From assembly GCA_009840225.1 (NCBI GenBank), contig VXOE01000015.1:1-61310 (forward strand): 61,310 nt of DNA, read 5' to 3'. This DNA is from Caldilineaceae bacterium SB0662_bin_25. Its GTDB lineage: Bacteria > Chloroflexota > Anaerolineae > Caldilineales > Caldilineaceae. A program made the translations under genes and the position numbers. This document shows, in pieces, positions 42,555 through 52,196 of the stretch (positions are counted from its first letter, which is position 1; each line of letters opens with the position of its first letter). The notes below the pieces were generated by a model. That model was not told the DNA's origin, ran no database searches, and saw nothing but the letters and a program-made list of their open reading frames with translations.

Positions 42555-44155
42555 TACGATTCGCGTAACTCGACAGCCTTCAGCCAGCGAATGTCCTGAA
42601 TGTCGGCCAGCTTTTTCAGAACGTTGGCAGGCGTCTGCTCGTCAGTGCCCAGCACCATGATCGATTCCCCGCGCGGTGCTCGACGGCCTACGTGCATGAA
42701 GCTAATATTCACGTCGGAGCGGCCCAGAAGTGTACCTACTTTTCCTATCATTCCAGGTCGGTCCGTATGCGATGCAAGCAGAAGGTTTCCCGCGGCTGGA
42801 AACTCCACCCAAAGATCGTTCACTGCCACAAACTTCAGTTCGTCCAATAAGACAGTTCCCAGAACGGAGTTCGTTCCGCTGGCGCTGGTAAGCCGCAGTG
42901 TAATCATACTCTCATAGCGTTCGTGTTTCGGCATCTTGCGTTGAACGATCTCGATGCCGCGACTTCGGGCCATCAGTTCAGCGTTTACCAGATTCACCCG
43001 TTCTTCCACGATATCGGACAGAACGCCGCGAATCGCGGATGCCACGATATAGGCCATGTCAAATGCGGTTACAGGACCGTGACCGGTAATCTCCAGCCTA
43101 CTGATTCCCTCTTCATCCATCTGACGCAAAAAACGTCCCATTCGTTCCGACAGATCTATGTAGGGAATGATTGTATTCAGTGCGGTGGGAGGCAGGATGG
43201 GTGCGTTGACTGCGTGAAGGGCCGGTCTGCCTTGCAAGATATCCAGCACCTGAACTGCGACATCCTCAGCCACTCTATCCATCGCTTCGACGGTACTTGC
43301 TCCCAGATGGGGGGTGAGAATGATCCTCTCATCGTTTCTCAAAGGACTGTCTTCAGGGAGGGGCTCGGTGTCAAAGACATCCAGTGCAGCACCCCCTATT
43401 TGACCGCATGCGACGGCAGCAGCGAGCGCCTCTTCGTCGATGACTCCCCCGCGAGCGACGTTCAGAACGCGGGCACCCTTTTTCAACTGTTTCAGCCTGT
43501 TGGCATCGAGGAGGTTGCGCGTGGCATTGGTTAGAGGCACGTGCATGGTGAGAAAATCGACCAGGGGCAGCATCTCATCAAGAGAAATGAGGGTCACGTG
43601 CCTCTGCGAGGCGTACTCCTGGCTAACGAAGGGGTCGTATGCGTAAACTCTCATCCCAAGGGAGAGGGCAAACTGCACTACTTCCTGAGCAATGCGACCC
43701 AGCCCAACGATACCGAGTGCTTTGCCCCTTACTTCCGTTCCGACGAATGCGCCACGGTCCCACAGCTTGGCGCGCACGTTGCGGTCAGCCTGAGGTATAT
43801 TGCGGGCGAGAGCCATCAGCATGGCGATTGTATGTTCGGCGGCGGCGACGGTATTGCCGGTGGGCGTGTTGACGACGGTAACGCCGGCCCGGGTGGCGGC
43901 CTCGACATCGATGTTGTCCACGCCGGTGCCGGCCCGTCCGATCGCCTGCAGCCGTTTGGCCGCTCCTATGAGGTCGGATGTGACCTGGGTGCTGCTGCGA
44001 ACAAGGAGCGCATGGTAATCGGGAATCCGGGAGAGCAGTTCTTCCGATGACAGCTCGGTGCAGATATCAACTGAAATGCCGCCGGCTTCAAATAGAGGCT
44101 TTAAGCCCCTTCTTGACAGCTTGTCGCTTACCAATACTTTGAGACTCTCGGTCAT
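42554..44155 (-). CDS. serA: D-3-phosphoglycerate dehydrogenase
   Basis: A 533-residue long-form PGDH that oxidises 3-phosphoglycerate with NAD at the start of serine synthesis. The NAD motif is GIVGLGRIAQEV near residue 150. Catalytic residues appear in LNVARGGVIDEEAL (Arg), ALDVFDTEPLP (Glu) and LTPHLGAST (His). After the catalytic domain comes an intervening domain (about 320-450) and a C-terminal ACT domain (about 455-530, LLASHTDRPGMIGKVGTLLG) that usually senses serine. The next gene starts on its stop codon. Confidence 0.95.
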   Translation of the reverse strand: MTESLKVLVSDKLSRRGLKPLFEAGGISVDICTELSSEELLSRIPDYHALLVRSSTQVTSDLIGAAKRLQAIGRAGTGVDNIDVEAATRAGVTVVNTPTGNTVAAAEHTIAMLMALARNIPQADRNVRAKLWDRGAFVGTEVRGKALGIVGLGRIAQEVVQFALSLGMRVYAYDPFVSQEYASQRHVTLISLDEMLPLVDFLTMHVPLTNATRNLLDANRLKQLKKGARVLNVARGGVIDEEALAAAVACGQIGGAALDVFDTEPLPEDSPLRNDERIILTPHLGASTVEAMDRVAEDVAVQVLDILQGRPALHAVNAPILPPTALNTIIPYIDLSERMGRFLRQMDEEGISRLEITGHGPVTAFDMAYIVASAIRGVLSDIVEERVNLVNAELMARSRGIEIVQRKMPKHERYESMITLRLTSASGTNSVLGTVLLDELKFVAVNDLWVEFPAAGNLLLASHTDRPGMIGKVGTLLGRSDVNISFMHVGRRAPRGESIMVLGTDEQTPANVLKKLADIQDIRWLKAVELRES

Positions 44156-44287
44156 TACAACATTCTCAGTGCGAGTCGGCAGGCAGTTGCCGATGGAAGC
44201 CTAGCGAACAGTGAAGAGTGCAATTCGCCCGTTGTCGGAAGGTCCGCGCCGACCGGTTGGGCAAACGCCATTTGTAGAAGGCGATGG

Positions 44288-46015
44288 TTACATTTCCTCC
44301 GGCGCGCTCATGCCCATGAGGTTCAGAACCCTGGACAGAGCTGTCTTGGCAGCCAGAACCAGTAACAGTCTTGCCCGCGCCAGGTCCCTGGGCACGTCAG
44401 AATGCAGGACCTGACAGTTTTCGTAGAAGACGCTGAAGGTCTTGGTCAGGTCTTCGGCATAGTAGGTGAGATTGTGCGGCGAAAGCCTGTCGACCGCCAG
44501 CTCGATCTGTTCTTCCATTTCCAACATGCGGCGAATGAGGGTCAGCTCTGCCGGGTCACTGAGGAGGCCCACGATCTCGGCAGCGTCATCGGGAACCTTT
44601 TCGGGATTCTGATGTCCGCTCTGTGCTGCCCTCTGCAGGAGAGAGCAGATGCGGGCGTGCCCGTACTGTACATAGTAGACGCGGTTCTCGTTCTTTCGTT
44701 GTACGGCCAGGCTCATATCAAAATCGATGCTGCGTTCGGGGCTAGTCGTGAGCAGCATGAAGCGGACTGCATCGGGCCCCACCTCTTCGACGACTTCACG
44801 CACGGTCAGAATATCGCCTGAGCGCTTGCTCATTTTCACTTCCTGGCCGTCCCTGATCAACTTTACCAGGTTGTACAGAAGGATCTTCAGGCGTTCGGGA
44901 TCCAGCTCCAGGGCCCGCATTACGGCCCCCATACGGGGTATGTGTCCCTGGTGATCGACGGCCCAGACGTTGATCACACGGTCGAATTTTCGGCGAACAA
45001 ACTTGTCGTAGTGATAGGCAATGTCGCTTGCAAAATAGGTTGGCGCCCCGTTGGACCGCACGACCACTTCATCTTTTTCGTTGCCCGGATAGCTGCTGGC
45101 CAGGAACCAGAGCGCCCCATCCCGTTTGATGACCTCGCCTTTATCGGAAAGCTGCTCCAGAAGCTGATCAACCAACCCCTCGTCATACAGGCTCTTTTCG
45201 CTGAACCAGCGGTCGAAGGTGACACCCATCGACGCAAGCTCATCTTCGATGTCGCGCACGACAATCTCACGTCCGTCTTCGCGCAATTCGGCCCTGGCTT
45301 CGCCCGGCTCCAAGTGGGCGAGGCGGTCTCCTCTGCGTTCTCTGACCAACTTGGCATAGTCGTGAAGATAGGCCCCCTGGTACCCGCCTTCAGGTATTTC
45401 CAAGTTGCGCTTTGTCAGTCCGTCCAACTCTTCGCAGAGTTGAATGTAACAGACGTAAAGGCTCTCGATGAAGAGCTGAAACTGCGTGCCACTGTCGTTT
45501 ACGTAGAATTCTCGTTGTACGTCGTAGCCGGCCGCTTCCAAGACGTTGGCAAGCGCATCGCCAAGGACGGCGTTGCGGCCGCCCCCGTAGTGCAGCGGCC
45601 CGGTTGGGTTGGCGCTGACATATTCGACCTGCCATCTCTGGCCTTTGCCGCGGTCGATGGCGCCAAAAGAAGCCCCCTGTTCGAGGACCGACAGCACACT
45701 CTGTTGCAGCCAATTCTCGTGCAGGCGGATATTGATAAATCCAGGCCCAGCCAGCTCGACGCTACCTACGAGTCCGCCCGTTGGAATGTTTTCGACGACT
45801 GACTGTGCGATCTGGCGCGGGTTGGCTCTCTGTCCGGTTGCCTTCTTAATGGCGGAGGTGGCGAGGAGGGCGAAATTGGAACTGTAGTCGCCGTGATCTG
45901 CTTGATTTGGGCGTTCGATTTCAACCGGAGGAAAATCTACTGCGGGCAGGTTGCCGGACGACTGCGCGCTGCCAACTGCTTCTGTGACGATTTGCCGAAT
46001 CTGGTCTCGAATCAT
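44288..46015 (-). CDS. argS: Arginyl-tRNA synthetase
   Basis: A 575-residue class I synthetase. It has the N-terminal tRNA D-arm binding domain (residues 1-110), the ATP motif in SANPTGPLHYGGGRNAVLGD where HIGH reads HYGG, the KMSK loop in EVKMSKRSGDILTV and a DALR anticodon domain ending NLMGMSAPEEM. It charges tRNA-Arg and requires tRNA for amino acid activation. The last position of the HIGH motif being Gly is not the textbook form but occurs in some ArgS. Second of a polA-argS-serA run on the minus strand. Confidence 0.95.
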   Translation of the reverse strand: MIRDQIRQIVTEAVGSAQSSGNLPAVDFPPVEIERPNQADHGDYSSNFALLATSAIKKATGQRANPRQIAQSVVENIPTGGLVGSVELAGPGFINIRLHENWLQQSVLSVLEQGASFGAIDRGKGQRWQVEYVSANPTGPLHYGGGRNAVLGDALANVLEAAGYDVQREFYVNDSGTQFQLFIESLYVCYIQLCEELDGLTKRNLEIPEGGYQGAYLHDYAKLVRERRGDRLAHLEPGEARAELREDGREIVVRDIEDELASMGVTFDRWFSEKSLYDEGLVDQLLEQLSDKGEVIKRDGALWFLASSYPGNEKDEVVVRSNGAPTYFASDIAYHYDKFVRRKFDRVINVWAVDHQGHIPRMGAVMRALELDPERLKILLYNLVKLIRDGQEVKMSKRSGDILTVREVVEEVGPDAVRFMLLTTSPERSIDFDMSLAVQRKNENRVYYVQYGHARICSLLQRAAQSGHQNPEKVPDDAAEIVGLLSDPAELTLIRRMLEMEEQIELAVDRLSPHNLTYYAEDLTKTFSVFYENCQVLHSDVPRDLARARLLLVLAAKTALSRVLNLMGMSAPEEM

Positions 46016-46098
46016 GGTCTACTTCCCGGATAGCCAGCGTTGAACAGAGCGCAGTACAAAGGAGACCCACGTCCTGGTCCGCAAGGCGCGGCGCCGGC

Positions 46099-48969
46099 TC
46101 ATTGCATCAGTGCTTGTTGAAGTGGCAGCTCCTCCATATCGTACCAGTTCGGCCCGGCTTCGACATCCACCCTTAGGGGTACGTTCAACTCGAAGGCCGA
46201 TTCCATTTCTCTGCGTACAAGTGGGGCAACTACGTTCAGCTCCTCGTGAGGTACTTCGAGGACCAGTTCATCATGGACCTGCAGTAGCATTTTGGCCTTC
46301 AGATCCTGATCTAGGAGGCACTTGTGGAGGTTACTCATGGCCAGTTTGGTTATGTCGGCGGCCGTCCCCTGGATAGGGGCGTTGATCGCTTGTCGTTCGA
46401 GCGCCTGCCGCTGATTGAAGGGCAGATTTCCCTGCAGCTCAAGGAAGATTCGTCTGCGGCCCAGCAGCGTCTCGACGAATCCCTCTTCGACCGCCTTCCG
46501 AATCGTGTCATCGATGTACTGGCGCACGTTGGGATAGGTCGCGAAATACTGGTCCAGAAACTGCTGGGCCTCGGTTGGATCCATGTCTGTGCGGCTGCTG
46601 AGGCCGAAGGCGCTGACACCGTAAATGGTGGCAAAGTTGATTGTTTTGCCCAGCCCGCGCTGATCGTAATTGACCTGATCCAGGGGCACATCAAAGAGCA
46701 GCGAAGCGGTCACGGCGTGAATGTCCTGCTCCTGACGGAAGGCCTCAATGAGACGTTCTTCCTTGGCAATGTGGGCCAAGATTCTCAGTTCAACCTGGCT
46801 ATAGTCGGCTGCCAGAAGCAGGCAACCTTCCTCGGCTTCAAAGGCCTTGCGGATTTCGCGCCCGCGCTCGGTACGGATGGGAATGTTCTGCAGGTTGGGA
46901 CCGTTGCTGCTGAGGCGGCCGGTTGCGGCGCCTGCCTGACTGTAGTTGGTATGAACGCGGCCGGTGCTGCTGTTGACAAGCCCGCCCAGCGTATCGACAT
47001 AGGTTCCCCGCAGTTTTTCGAGCTGGCGCTGCTCAAACAGCAGGTCCAGGAACTGGTTTTGCTCTGCAGACAGCTCGGTTGTGGACGCCTTCAGTTTGTC
47101 CAGTTCTCCGGCCGCAGTACTGACAAATCCTGACTTCGTCTTCTTGAGCCCTTTGGCAGGGAAGGCCAGTTCATTGAACATTACGTTGCTGAGCTGCTGC
47201 GTACTGCGAAGATTGAAGTCGTGTCCGACGATGCCCTTCAGAAGCAGATCGATTTCGTGAAGTCGCGTGACCAGCCTCTTGGAAAGGTCGGCCAGGAAAT
47301 CGGTATTCAGGCGAATCCCGGCCATCTCCATGTCAGCAAGGACAGGCAGGAGGGGCAGTTCAATTTCCTCGTAGAGCTTCCATACACGGTCACCGGCCTC
47401 TTTCAAGCGGGGTGCGAGAGTCTCCCACAGGTGAACTGTGGCGTCCACGTCGGCGCCGCAGTAGCCGGTGACGCGATCGATTTCCACCTCTGCGATCGAG
47501 ATCTGATTGCGGCCCGATCCGATCAACTCGGAAATCTCTGTCATGGTCCAGCCAAGTTCAGTCTCGGCCTGACTCTTGAGGCCGATCGAACGGCTGGCCG
47601 GGTCCAGCAGCCAGGCGATGGTCATCGTATCGTGAATCGGGCCTTCTACCTGGAGTCCGTGCCGCCGGCAGACAACCAGGTCGTATTTTCCGTTGTGCGC
47701 TACTTTGGGCAGAGTCGCGTCCGCAAAAAAAGGTTGCACGGCTTCACGCACATTGTCCCAAGGAAGTTGCTCTCCATCGCTGTGCGCGACGGGAATATAG
47801 CAGCCTTTACCCTTGGCCCAGGCGATACCGAGCCCCACCAGGTCTGCCGCCATCGGATCGCGGCCGGAGGTCTCGACGTCAAATGAAAGGATTTCCGCCT
47901 CTGTGAGCTCCTCACACAACTCGTCCAATTCATTCCGAGTTTGAATGCACCTGTATGTGTGCTCGCCGGTTGCACTGGCTGAAGGCCGCCAACCCGAGGA
48001 AGCAAGAGCGGTCTCTGAATCGACGAATAGGGTTGACTGTGCGGTCTCGGTGTCAGCTTCAATCGACCGGCCCTCGCCATTGCCCAGGAAACCGCCTTCG
48101 CCCAACTGATCCAGCTCGCGCTGAAGGCTGCGAAAGTCCAGCTCTTCGAAGATGCGGCGCACAGCGCCGCCATCGTACTGCTGGAGGCGGAAGGCTTCGG
48201 CATCGAAGGTGACGTCCACATCACAGACTATTGTCATGAGCCGCTTGTTGCGCCAGACGTCATCCTCTGCAGCGCGCAGATTCTGCTGCGACTTGGGTCC
48301 CCTGATTTCGTCGATGTGTGCGTACAGTTCGTCAAGAGAACCGTACTTCTTAAGGTATCGAATCGCAGTCTTTTCGCCCACACCGGGCACACCGGGGATA
48401 TTGTCGGAGCTGTCGCCCACCAGGGCCTTCATTTCGAGGAACTGGTCAGGGTCGAGGCCACCGTAACGTTCGGCAACTTCGGCGACGCCGAATGGTAAGG
48501 TAGTCGGGGAAGGGCCGCCCGATGTGTAGAGGACTTTAACCCGGTCGGCGACAAGCTGGAACATGTCACGGTCGCCGGACAGTATCAGAACATCGTGTCC
48601 TTCGCGGGCAGCCTGACGGGCGAGCCCGCCCAAAATGTCGTCTGCCTCGAAGTTCTCGAGCGTCAGGATTGGAATCTTCAGGGCTTCCAGAACCTGTTCG
48701 ATGCGATCCATTTGGGGTCGCATTTCATCGGGCATGGCGTCCCGGGTCGCCTTGTACTCGACGAACTCTTCGTGGCGGAAGGTGTCGCCCTTGTCAAAAG
48801 CAACTGCTACGCCGTCAGGCCGGTATTCGCGCAGGACACTAAAGAGCTTGCGAAAAAAGCCAAACACTGCCGTGGTGGGCTCGCCGCGGGAGGTAACCAA
48901 AGGTGTCTTGACACCGAAAAAGGCCCGAAACGCTTGAGAATGCCCGTCAATGAGGAGGTAGGTCGACAC
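46099..48969 (-). CDS. polA: DNA polymerase I
   Basis: A 956-residue family A polymerase with all three domains. The 5'-nuclease (1-300) has LLIDGHSQAFRAFF, ENFEADDILGGLA and VGDSSDNIPGVPGVGEKTA. The 3'-5' exonuclease (about 345-540) keeps its residues: SFDVETSG (DxE), KVAHNGKYDL and YCGADVDA. The polymerase has motif A ADYSQVELR near residue 719, the O-helix RGLGKTINFATIYG (Arg, Lys, Phe and Tyr conserved) and motif C QVHDELVLEVP. It fills gaps and removes primers in replication and repair. Proofreading looks intact, unlike in several thermophile enzymes. Confidence 0.96.
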   Translation of the reverse strand: MSTYLLIDGHSQAFRAFFGVKTPLVTSRGEPTTAVFGFFRKLFSVLREYRPDGVAVAFDKGDTFRHEEFVEYKATRDAMPDEMRPQMDRIEQVLEALKIPILTLENFEADDILGGLARQAAREGHDVLILSGDRDMFQLVADRVKVLYTSGGPSPTTLPFGVAEVAERYGGLDPDQFLEMKALVGDSSDNIPGVPGVGEKTAIRYLKKYGSLDELYAHIDEIRGPKSQQNLRAAEDDVWRNKRLMTIVCDVDVTFDAEAFRLQQYDGGAVRRIFEELDFRSLQRELDQLGEGGFLGNGEGRSIEADTETAQSTLFVDSETALASSGWRPSASATGEHTYRCIQTRNELDELCEELTEAEILSFDVETSGRDPMAADLVGLGIAWAKGKGCYIPVAHSDGEQLPWDNVREAVQPFFADATLPKVAHNGKYDLVVCRRHGLQVEGPIHDTMTIAWLLDPASRSIGLKSQAETELGWTMTEISELIGSGRNQISIAEVEIDRVTGYCGADVDATVHLWETLAPRLKEAGDRVWKLYEEIELPLLPVLADMEMAGIRLNTDFLADLSKRLVTRLHEIDLLLKGIVGHDFNLRSTQQLSNVMFNELAFPAKGLKKTKSGFVSTAAGELDKLKASTTELSAEQNQFLDLLFEQRQLEKLRGTYVDTLGGLVNSSTGRVHTNYSQAGAATGRLSSNGPNLQNIPIRTERGREIRKAFEAEEGCLLLAADYSQVELRILAHIAKEERLIEAFRQEQDIHAVTASLLFDVPLDQVNYDQRGLGKTINFATIYGVSAFGLSSRTDMDPTEAQQFLDQYFATYPNVRQYIDDTIRKAVEEGFVETLLGRRRIFLELQGNLPFNQRQALERQAINAPIQGTAADITKLAMSNLHKCLLDQDLKAKMLLQVHDELVLEVPHEELNVVAPLVRREMESAFELNVPLRVDVEAGPNWYDMEELPLQQALMQ

Positions 48970-49074
48970 TGTTCTTCACCAATTTGATGTTACTGCCCCC
49001 CGCCGCTACCAGTACGCGACGAGCGCAGACTCAAAGATAAACGCAGCTCTTAAGTGCTTCGAGGGATAGAGCGC

Positions 49075-49344
49075 CTACTTTTCGATCACCAACTGGCCGC
49101 TGGACACCAGCTCACTTATCTGGCCGAAGTCCAGGATTGATCGCAGAGTGCGCATCTTGCGGCCAGCATCCAGACGATACTGGCCGGTAGGAAGTTCCAA
49201 AATAAAGTTCTTCTGGCTGCGGTTGGCAAGGACAATCACATCCTTCGGATCTTCCAGCCAGGTTATGTCATCATAGCTACGCTTGGACACGGCATCGTTC
49301 CTTTGTGCCAGGATTCGGCACTTAAGAGTATTGGGCTGCGTCAT
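49075..49344 (-). CDS. Small unknown protein upstream of polA
   Basis: An 89-residue soluble protein from ATG 49344; a GTG at 49365 would add seven residues. Neither start has a good ribosome site. The second half is regular (DVIVLANRSQKNFILELPTG, then RTLRSILDFGQISELVSSGQ), suggesting a small beta domain followed by a helix. No family recognised. It is on the same strand as the glycosyltransferase (54 bp upstream of 49419) and polA (about 105 bp downstream). Real coding status is likely but unproven. Confidence 0.6.
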   Translation of the reverse strand: MTQPNTLKCRILAQRNDAVSKRSYDDITWLEDPKDVIVLANRSQKNFILELPTGQYRLDAGRKMRTLRSILDFGQISELVSSGQLVIEK

Positions 49345-49418
49345 GAAGTTGGGCCAACAAGACACTGCACCGGGCCCAACCAGATGGTCACCCTACTGCA
49401 ATAATTGTACAGGCGCCA

Positions 49419-50987
49419 TCAGTATTTGACAAGGTTCTTGGGTGGTAGGGGCCTGGCCATTCTGCGCCCAAGATTCAAACGAGCGGAGCGAGCTCTGGAC
49501 GATTCATAGAGCCCGGCTGCTGCCACAAGCGCGTATCCGCAGGCGTAGAAGGCAAGGAAGGGGAGATTCCACCACTGGCCGTGGATGGCGGCAAGGTAGC
49601 AGCCCGTGCCGGCGTAGAGGGCAAGCGTCAACTCGACGGCGACAATCGGTTCCAAGTCGAGGGCATAGCCGCTGCCGTGCCAGGAACCGGCACTGCCTTC
49701 GACATTGAACTTCGGCGTCCGCAAGAAAGTCCCTCCCTTACCGAAAAGTGCCTGCCAGGCTGCAACCGAATTACTGAGCGAAAGTCCCATGCCCAAGAGC
49801 ATGAGAAGGGGCAAACGGGCCCAGCGACGCATCCAGTCCTGTGGGTGAAGACGACGCTGCGCAAGCGCATACAGCGCAGGGGGTCCTACGGAAACCAGGC
49901 TCAGATAGGCAAGAGGCCAGTAGGCATGGCTGCCAAACAGCATGAGAAGAGGGGTAACGAGGAGCAAGAGCAACAAGAGCGGGTGAATCAGGTATCCACC
50001 AAGGTGGACGTATGCGGCAGTCCTCTTCAAGGTTGGCCAGCCGCCCTGCCATACCGAGGCCGCCAACTTGCGCAGCGTCGCCACACTGCCCTTTGCCCAG
50101 CGGAACTGCTGTCGCTTGAAGGCGAGAAGTTGGGGGGGAAGTTCGGCAGGGGCTTCTACGTCGTCCAGATACACGCCCTGCCAGCCGGCCAGCTGGGCGC
50201 GGTAGCTGAGGTCGAGGTCCTCACAGAGTGTGTCGTCCTGCCAGCCGCCAACTGCCTGATCTTCAATGCAGGCCCGCCGCCACACGCCCGCGGAACCGTT
50301 GAAACCAAATGGCAGCCCAACGGCGTGGCGCGCCGCCTGTTCAACAACGAAATGACCGTCGAGCGCGAGTGCCTGGGCCTTTGTCAGCGCCGAGTATGGT
50401 TCGTTGAGATGGGTCCAGCGTGTTTGGACGAATCCGACATTTTGTGGGGCGTTTTCGAGAAAGGCGGGTAGCGTCCGTTTCAGAAAGTCTGGCAGGGGTG
50501 CGAAGTCTGCGTCGAATACTGCGATGAACTCACCACTGGCCTGGTGCAGACCCTCCTTCAGTGCGCCTGCCTTGAAGCCGCGCCGGTCGCTGCGGTGCAG
50601 CACCTGAACATCGGCGCCCTGGCTGCGCCAGAATTCGGCACGGCTTTCGGCGATGGCCGTGGTACCGTCGGTTGAATCGTCGAGGATCTGGATCTGAAGG
50701 CGATCGGAGGGATAGTCGAGAGTTGCGCAGGCGTCGATGAGACGGCTGACGACATGAACTTCGTTGTAGACGGGCAGTTGGACAGTCACAGAAGGCCAGT
50801 TACAGCTCTCGATGGACTGTCTACAAACAGGAGGATTGACGGGGCGTGCGCTCGACTTCCGCAGCAGCCTTTCCTCGCATAGTTTCAGCAAGGTGAGAAT
50901 CAGCGCTTGCAGACCGTATAAGGCGAGACCCGTTGCGCCGACCAGGTATAGGATCTGCAGGCCTGCCTCAAGAAACGTGTAAGGCAC
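49419..50987 (-). CDS. Membrane glycosyltransferase family 2 (cellulose synthase-like)
   Basis: A 522-residue processive-type GT2. An N-terminal membrane helix (LQILYLVGATGLALYGLQAL) precedes the cytoplasmic domain, which has the nucleotide-sugar motifs ILDDSTDGTTAIAE and AVFDADFAP, the ED motif in CEDLDLSYR, and QQFRWAKGS (QxxRW). About four helices follow (LIHPLLLLLLLVTPLLMLF, LPLLMLLGMGLSL, and others). Family members extend or transfer sugars on the inner membrane to make surface polysaccharides or glycolipids. The start is GTG. No BcsB or PilZ partner is seen, so a glycolipid or mannan/glucan-type product is as likely as cellulose. Confidence 0.92.
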   Translation of the reverse strand: MPYTFLEAGLQILYLVGATGLALYGLQALILTLLKLCEERLLRKSSARPVNPPVCRQSIESCNWPSVTVQLPVYNEVHVVSRLIDACATLDYPSDRLQIQILDDSTDGTTAIAESRAEFWRSQGADVQVLHRSDRRGFKAGALKEGLHQASGEFIAVFDADFAPLPDFLKRTLPAFLENAPQNVGFVQTRWTHLNEPYSALTKAQALALDGHFVVEQAARHAVGLPFGFNGSAGVWRRACIEDQAVGGWQDDTLCEDLDLSYRAQLAGWQGVYLDDVEAPAELPPQLLAFKRQQFRWAKGSVATLRKLAASVWQGGWPTLKRTAAYVHLGGYLIHPLLLLLLLVTPLLMLFGSHAYWPLAYLSLVSVGPPALYALAQRRLHPQDWMRRWARLPLLMLLGMGLSLSNSVAAWQALFGKGGTFLRTPKFNVEGSAGSWHGSGYALDLEPIVAVELTLALYAGTGCYLAAIHGQWWNLPFLAFYACGYALVAAAGLYESSRARSARLNLGRRMARPLPPKNLVKY

Positions 50988-51287
50988 TAGTGTCCACCAT
51001 TTGGAGGCCTTCGCTTTCGGTCCAGGTTGCCGTACCAGTTCCCAATGATACGTCCGCGGGCCTGTGACATTGACGCAGTCATTCTTGGAATTCGAGGAAG
51101 TCGAGTCGAAACAACCATTCTTGATCTCGCTACATTACACAAGAACGCCGACGTGCTCCGCCGGCATTCACTGGCATTGTAATTCAAGTAGGTTCGTGGG
51201 TGTGAGCCTAAGGCCGAAGAAGTAACTCGCTGAATCTAGGGGTTACTTTAGCATTCTCTCTAGAGTTGTCCGATGTATTGAAAAATC
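50988..51287. other. Gene-free stretch between GT2 and DUF4268 genes
   Basis: 300 bp on the 5' side of the glycosyltransferase gene and the 3' side of the DUF4268 gene. No gene, hairpin with T-run or consensus promoter was seen. It looks more AT-rich than the neighbouring genes toward its right end. Confidence 0.45.
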
Positions 51288-52145
51288 TCATTGTTTTTCG
51301 AGAGCGCCTTCACGAAGAACCTGCTCATAGATCCTTCTCTGGCTGTCAAGCCATTCAACTATTTCCATCCAGTTGTCAGGATCATGTGCGTTAACTTCAA
51401 ATCGAGACACGCAGTAGGGATCCTCAGCAATGAGAAAATCTGATTTTCTCAAAGAAGCAACGAGTGCAGGTCTATGCAAGTTAATTCGTGACTTAAGGTC
51501 TCTGTTGGATTCAACTCCACTGCCTGTAATATACACTCGCACAAAGTCGGCTTCAAAGTGCAGAACAATCTGCAGCCCGACTTGCTCAACTACAAATCGG
51601 CCACGTCTCAGGTTTGATCCAGGATTGAAACTTGGTCTAGGTATGTCGGGCAACTTATCATTCAGAAAAGCCCAGAATTTTCGTGCAACGGGGTCTTGCC
51701 ACCTCTTTCGGTGTTCAATTACATGGAACTCGGGAAACTGTTCCTCACACTGGCGCTGGGAGAGACTTAGCTTTACGGCATAATACCCGGCAGGAGCTGG
51801 CAGATGCCTATTCAAGCTTCGTACTGCGCAAATGTTCGTATACCAGAATCCGGGTGCTACCCAAACACCGATCTTGGCCTTCAGACGGGCGGTATAGGTG
51901 ACAAGCTGACCCAAATGTCTTGGATCCGCATGAGTCAATTGATTCTCGATGACAACAAGATCATCGGATCCAGCGATGCGCGCAACGATATCGGCCCTAT
52001 ACGGCCCGATCCCCTTCTCCGTTTCCTCCAAATCCAAATCAAAGCCCAACACACGGGACAACTTGTGTAGATTCGCCGCCAGCCAAGGGGTAAAATCCCT
52101 TTCCTCATGTGGCCACTTCATTTTAACGTCAACTTCAGCAATCAT
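51288..52145 (-). CDS. DUF4268 domain protein with PD-(D/E)XK-like nuclease fold
   Basis: A 285-residue protein. The N-terminal FTPWLAANLHKL and GPYRADIVARIAGSDDLVVIENQL match the common DUF4268 context, where Asp52 and the Glu67-x-Gln69 pair resemble a PD-(D/E)XK nuclease site. The C-terminal half has RGRFVVEQVGLQIVLHFE. Members often occur near restriction or anti-phage genes but have no settled function. By eye the gene is noticeably AT-richer than its neighbours, and it splits a housekeeping run, both signs of recent acquisition. MKWPHEE at 52121 is an alternative start. Confidence 0.85.
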   Translation of the reverse strand: MIAEVDVKMKWPHEERDFTPWLAANLHKLSRVLGFDLDLEETEKGIGPYRADIVARIAGSDDLVVIENQLTHADPRHLGQLVTYTARLKAKIGVWVAPGFWYTNICAVRSLNRHLPAPAGYYAVKLSLSQRQCEEQFPEFHVIEHRKRWQDPVARKFWAFLNDKLPDIPRPSFNPGSNLRRGRFVVEQVGLQIVLHFEADFVRVYITGSGVESNRDLKSRINLHRPALVASLRKSDFLIAEDPYCVSRFEVNAHDPDNWMEIVEWLDSQRRIYEQVLREGALEKQ

Positions 52146-52196
52146 TGTCCTGTGTCTTGAGCGTCAAAACTTGGTTTCCCGATCCGCTTACGCCAC

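Noticed and set aside
42923-43534. Long plus-strand frame opposite serA
   Set aside because: Shadow of a GC-rich conserved gene; no family features of its own.
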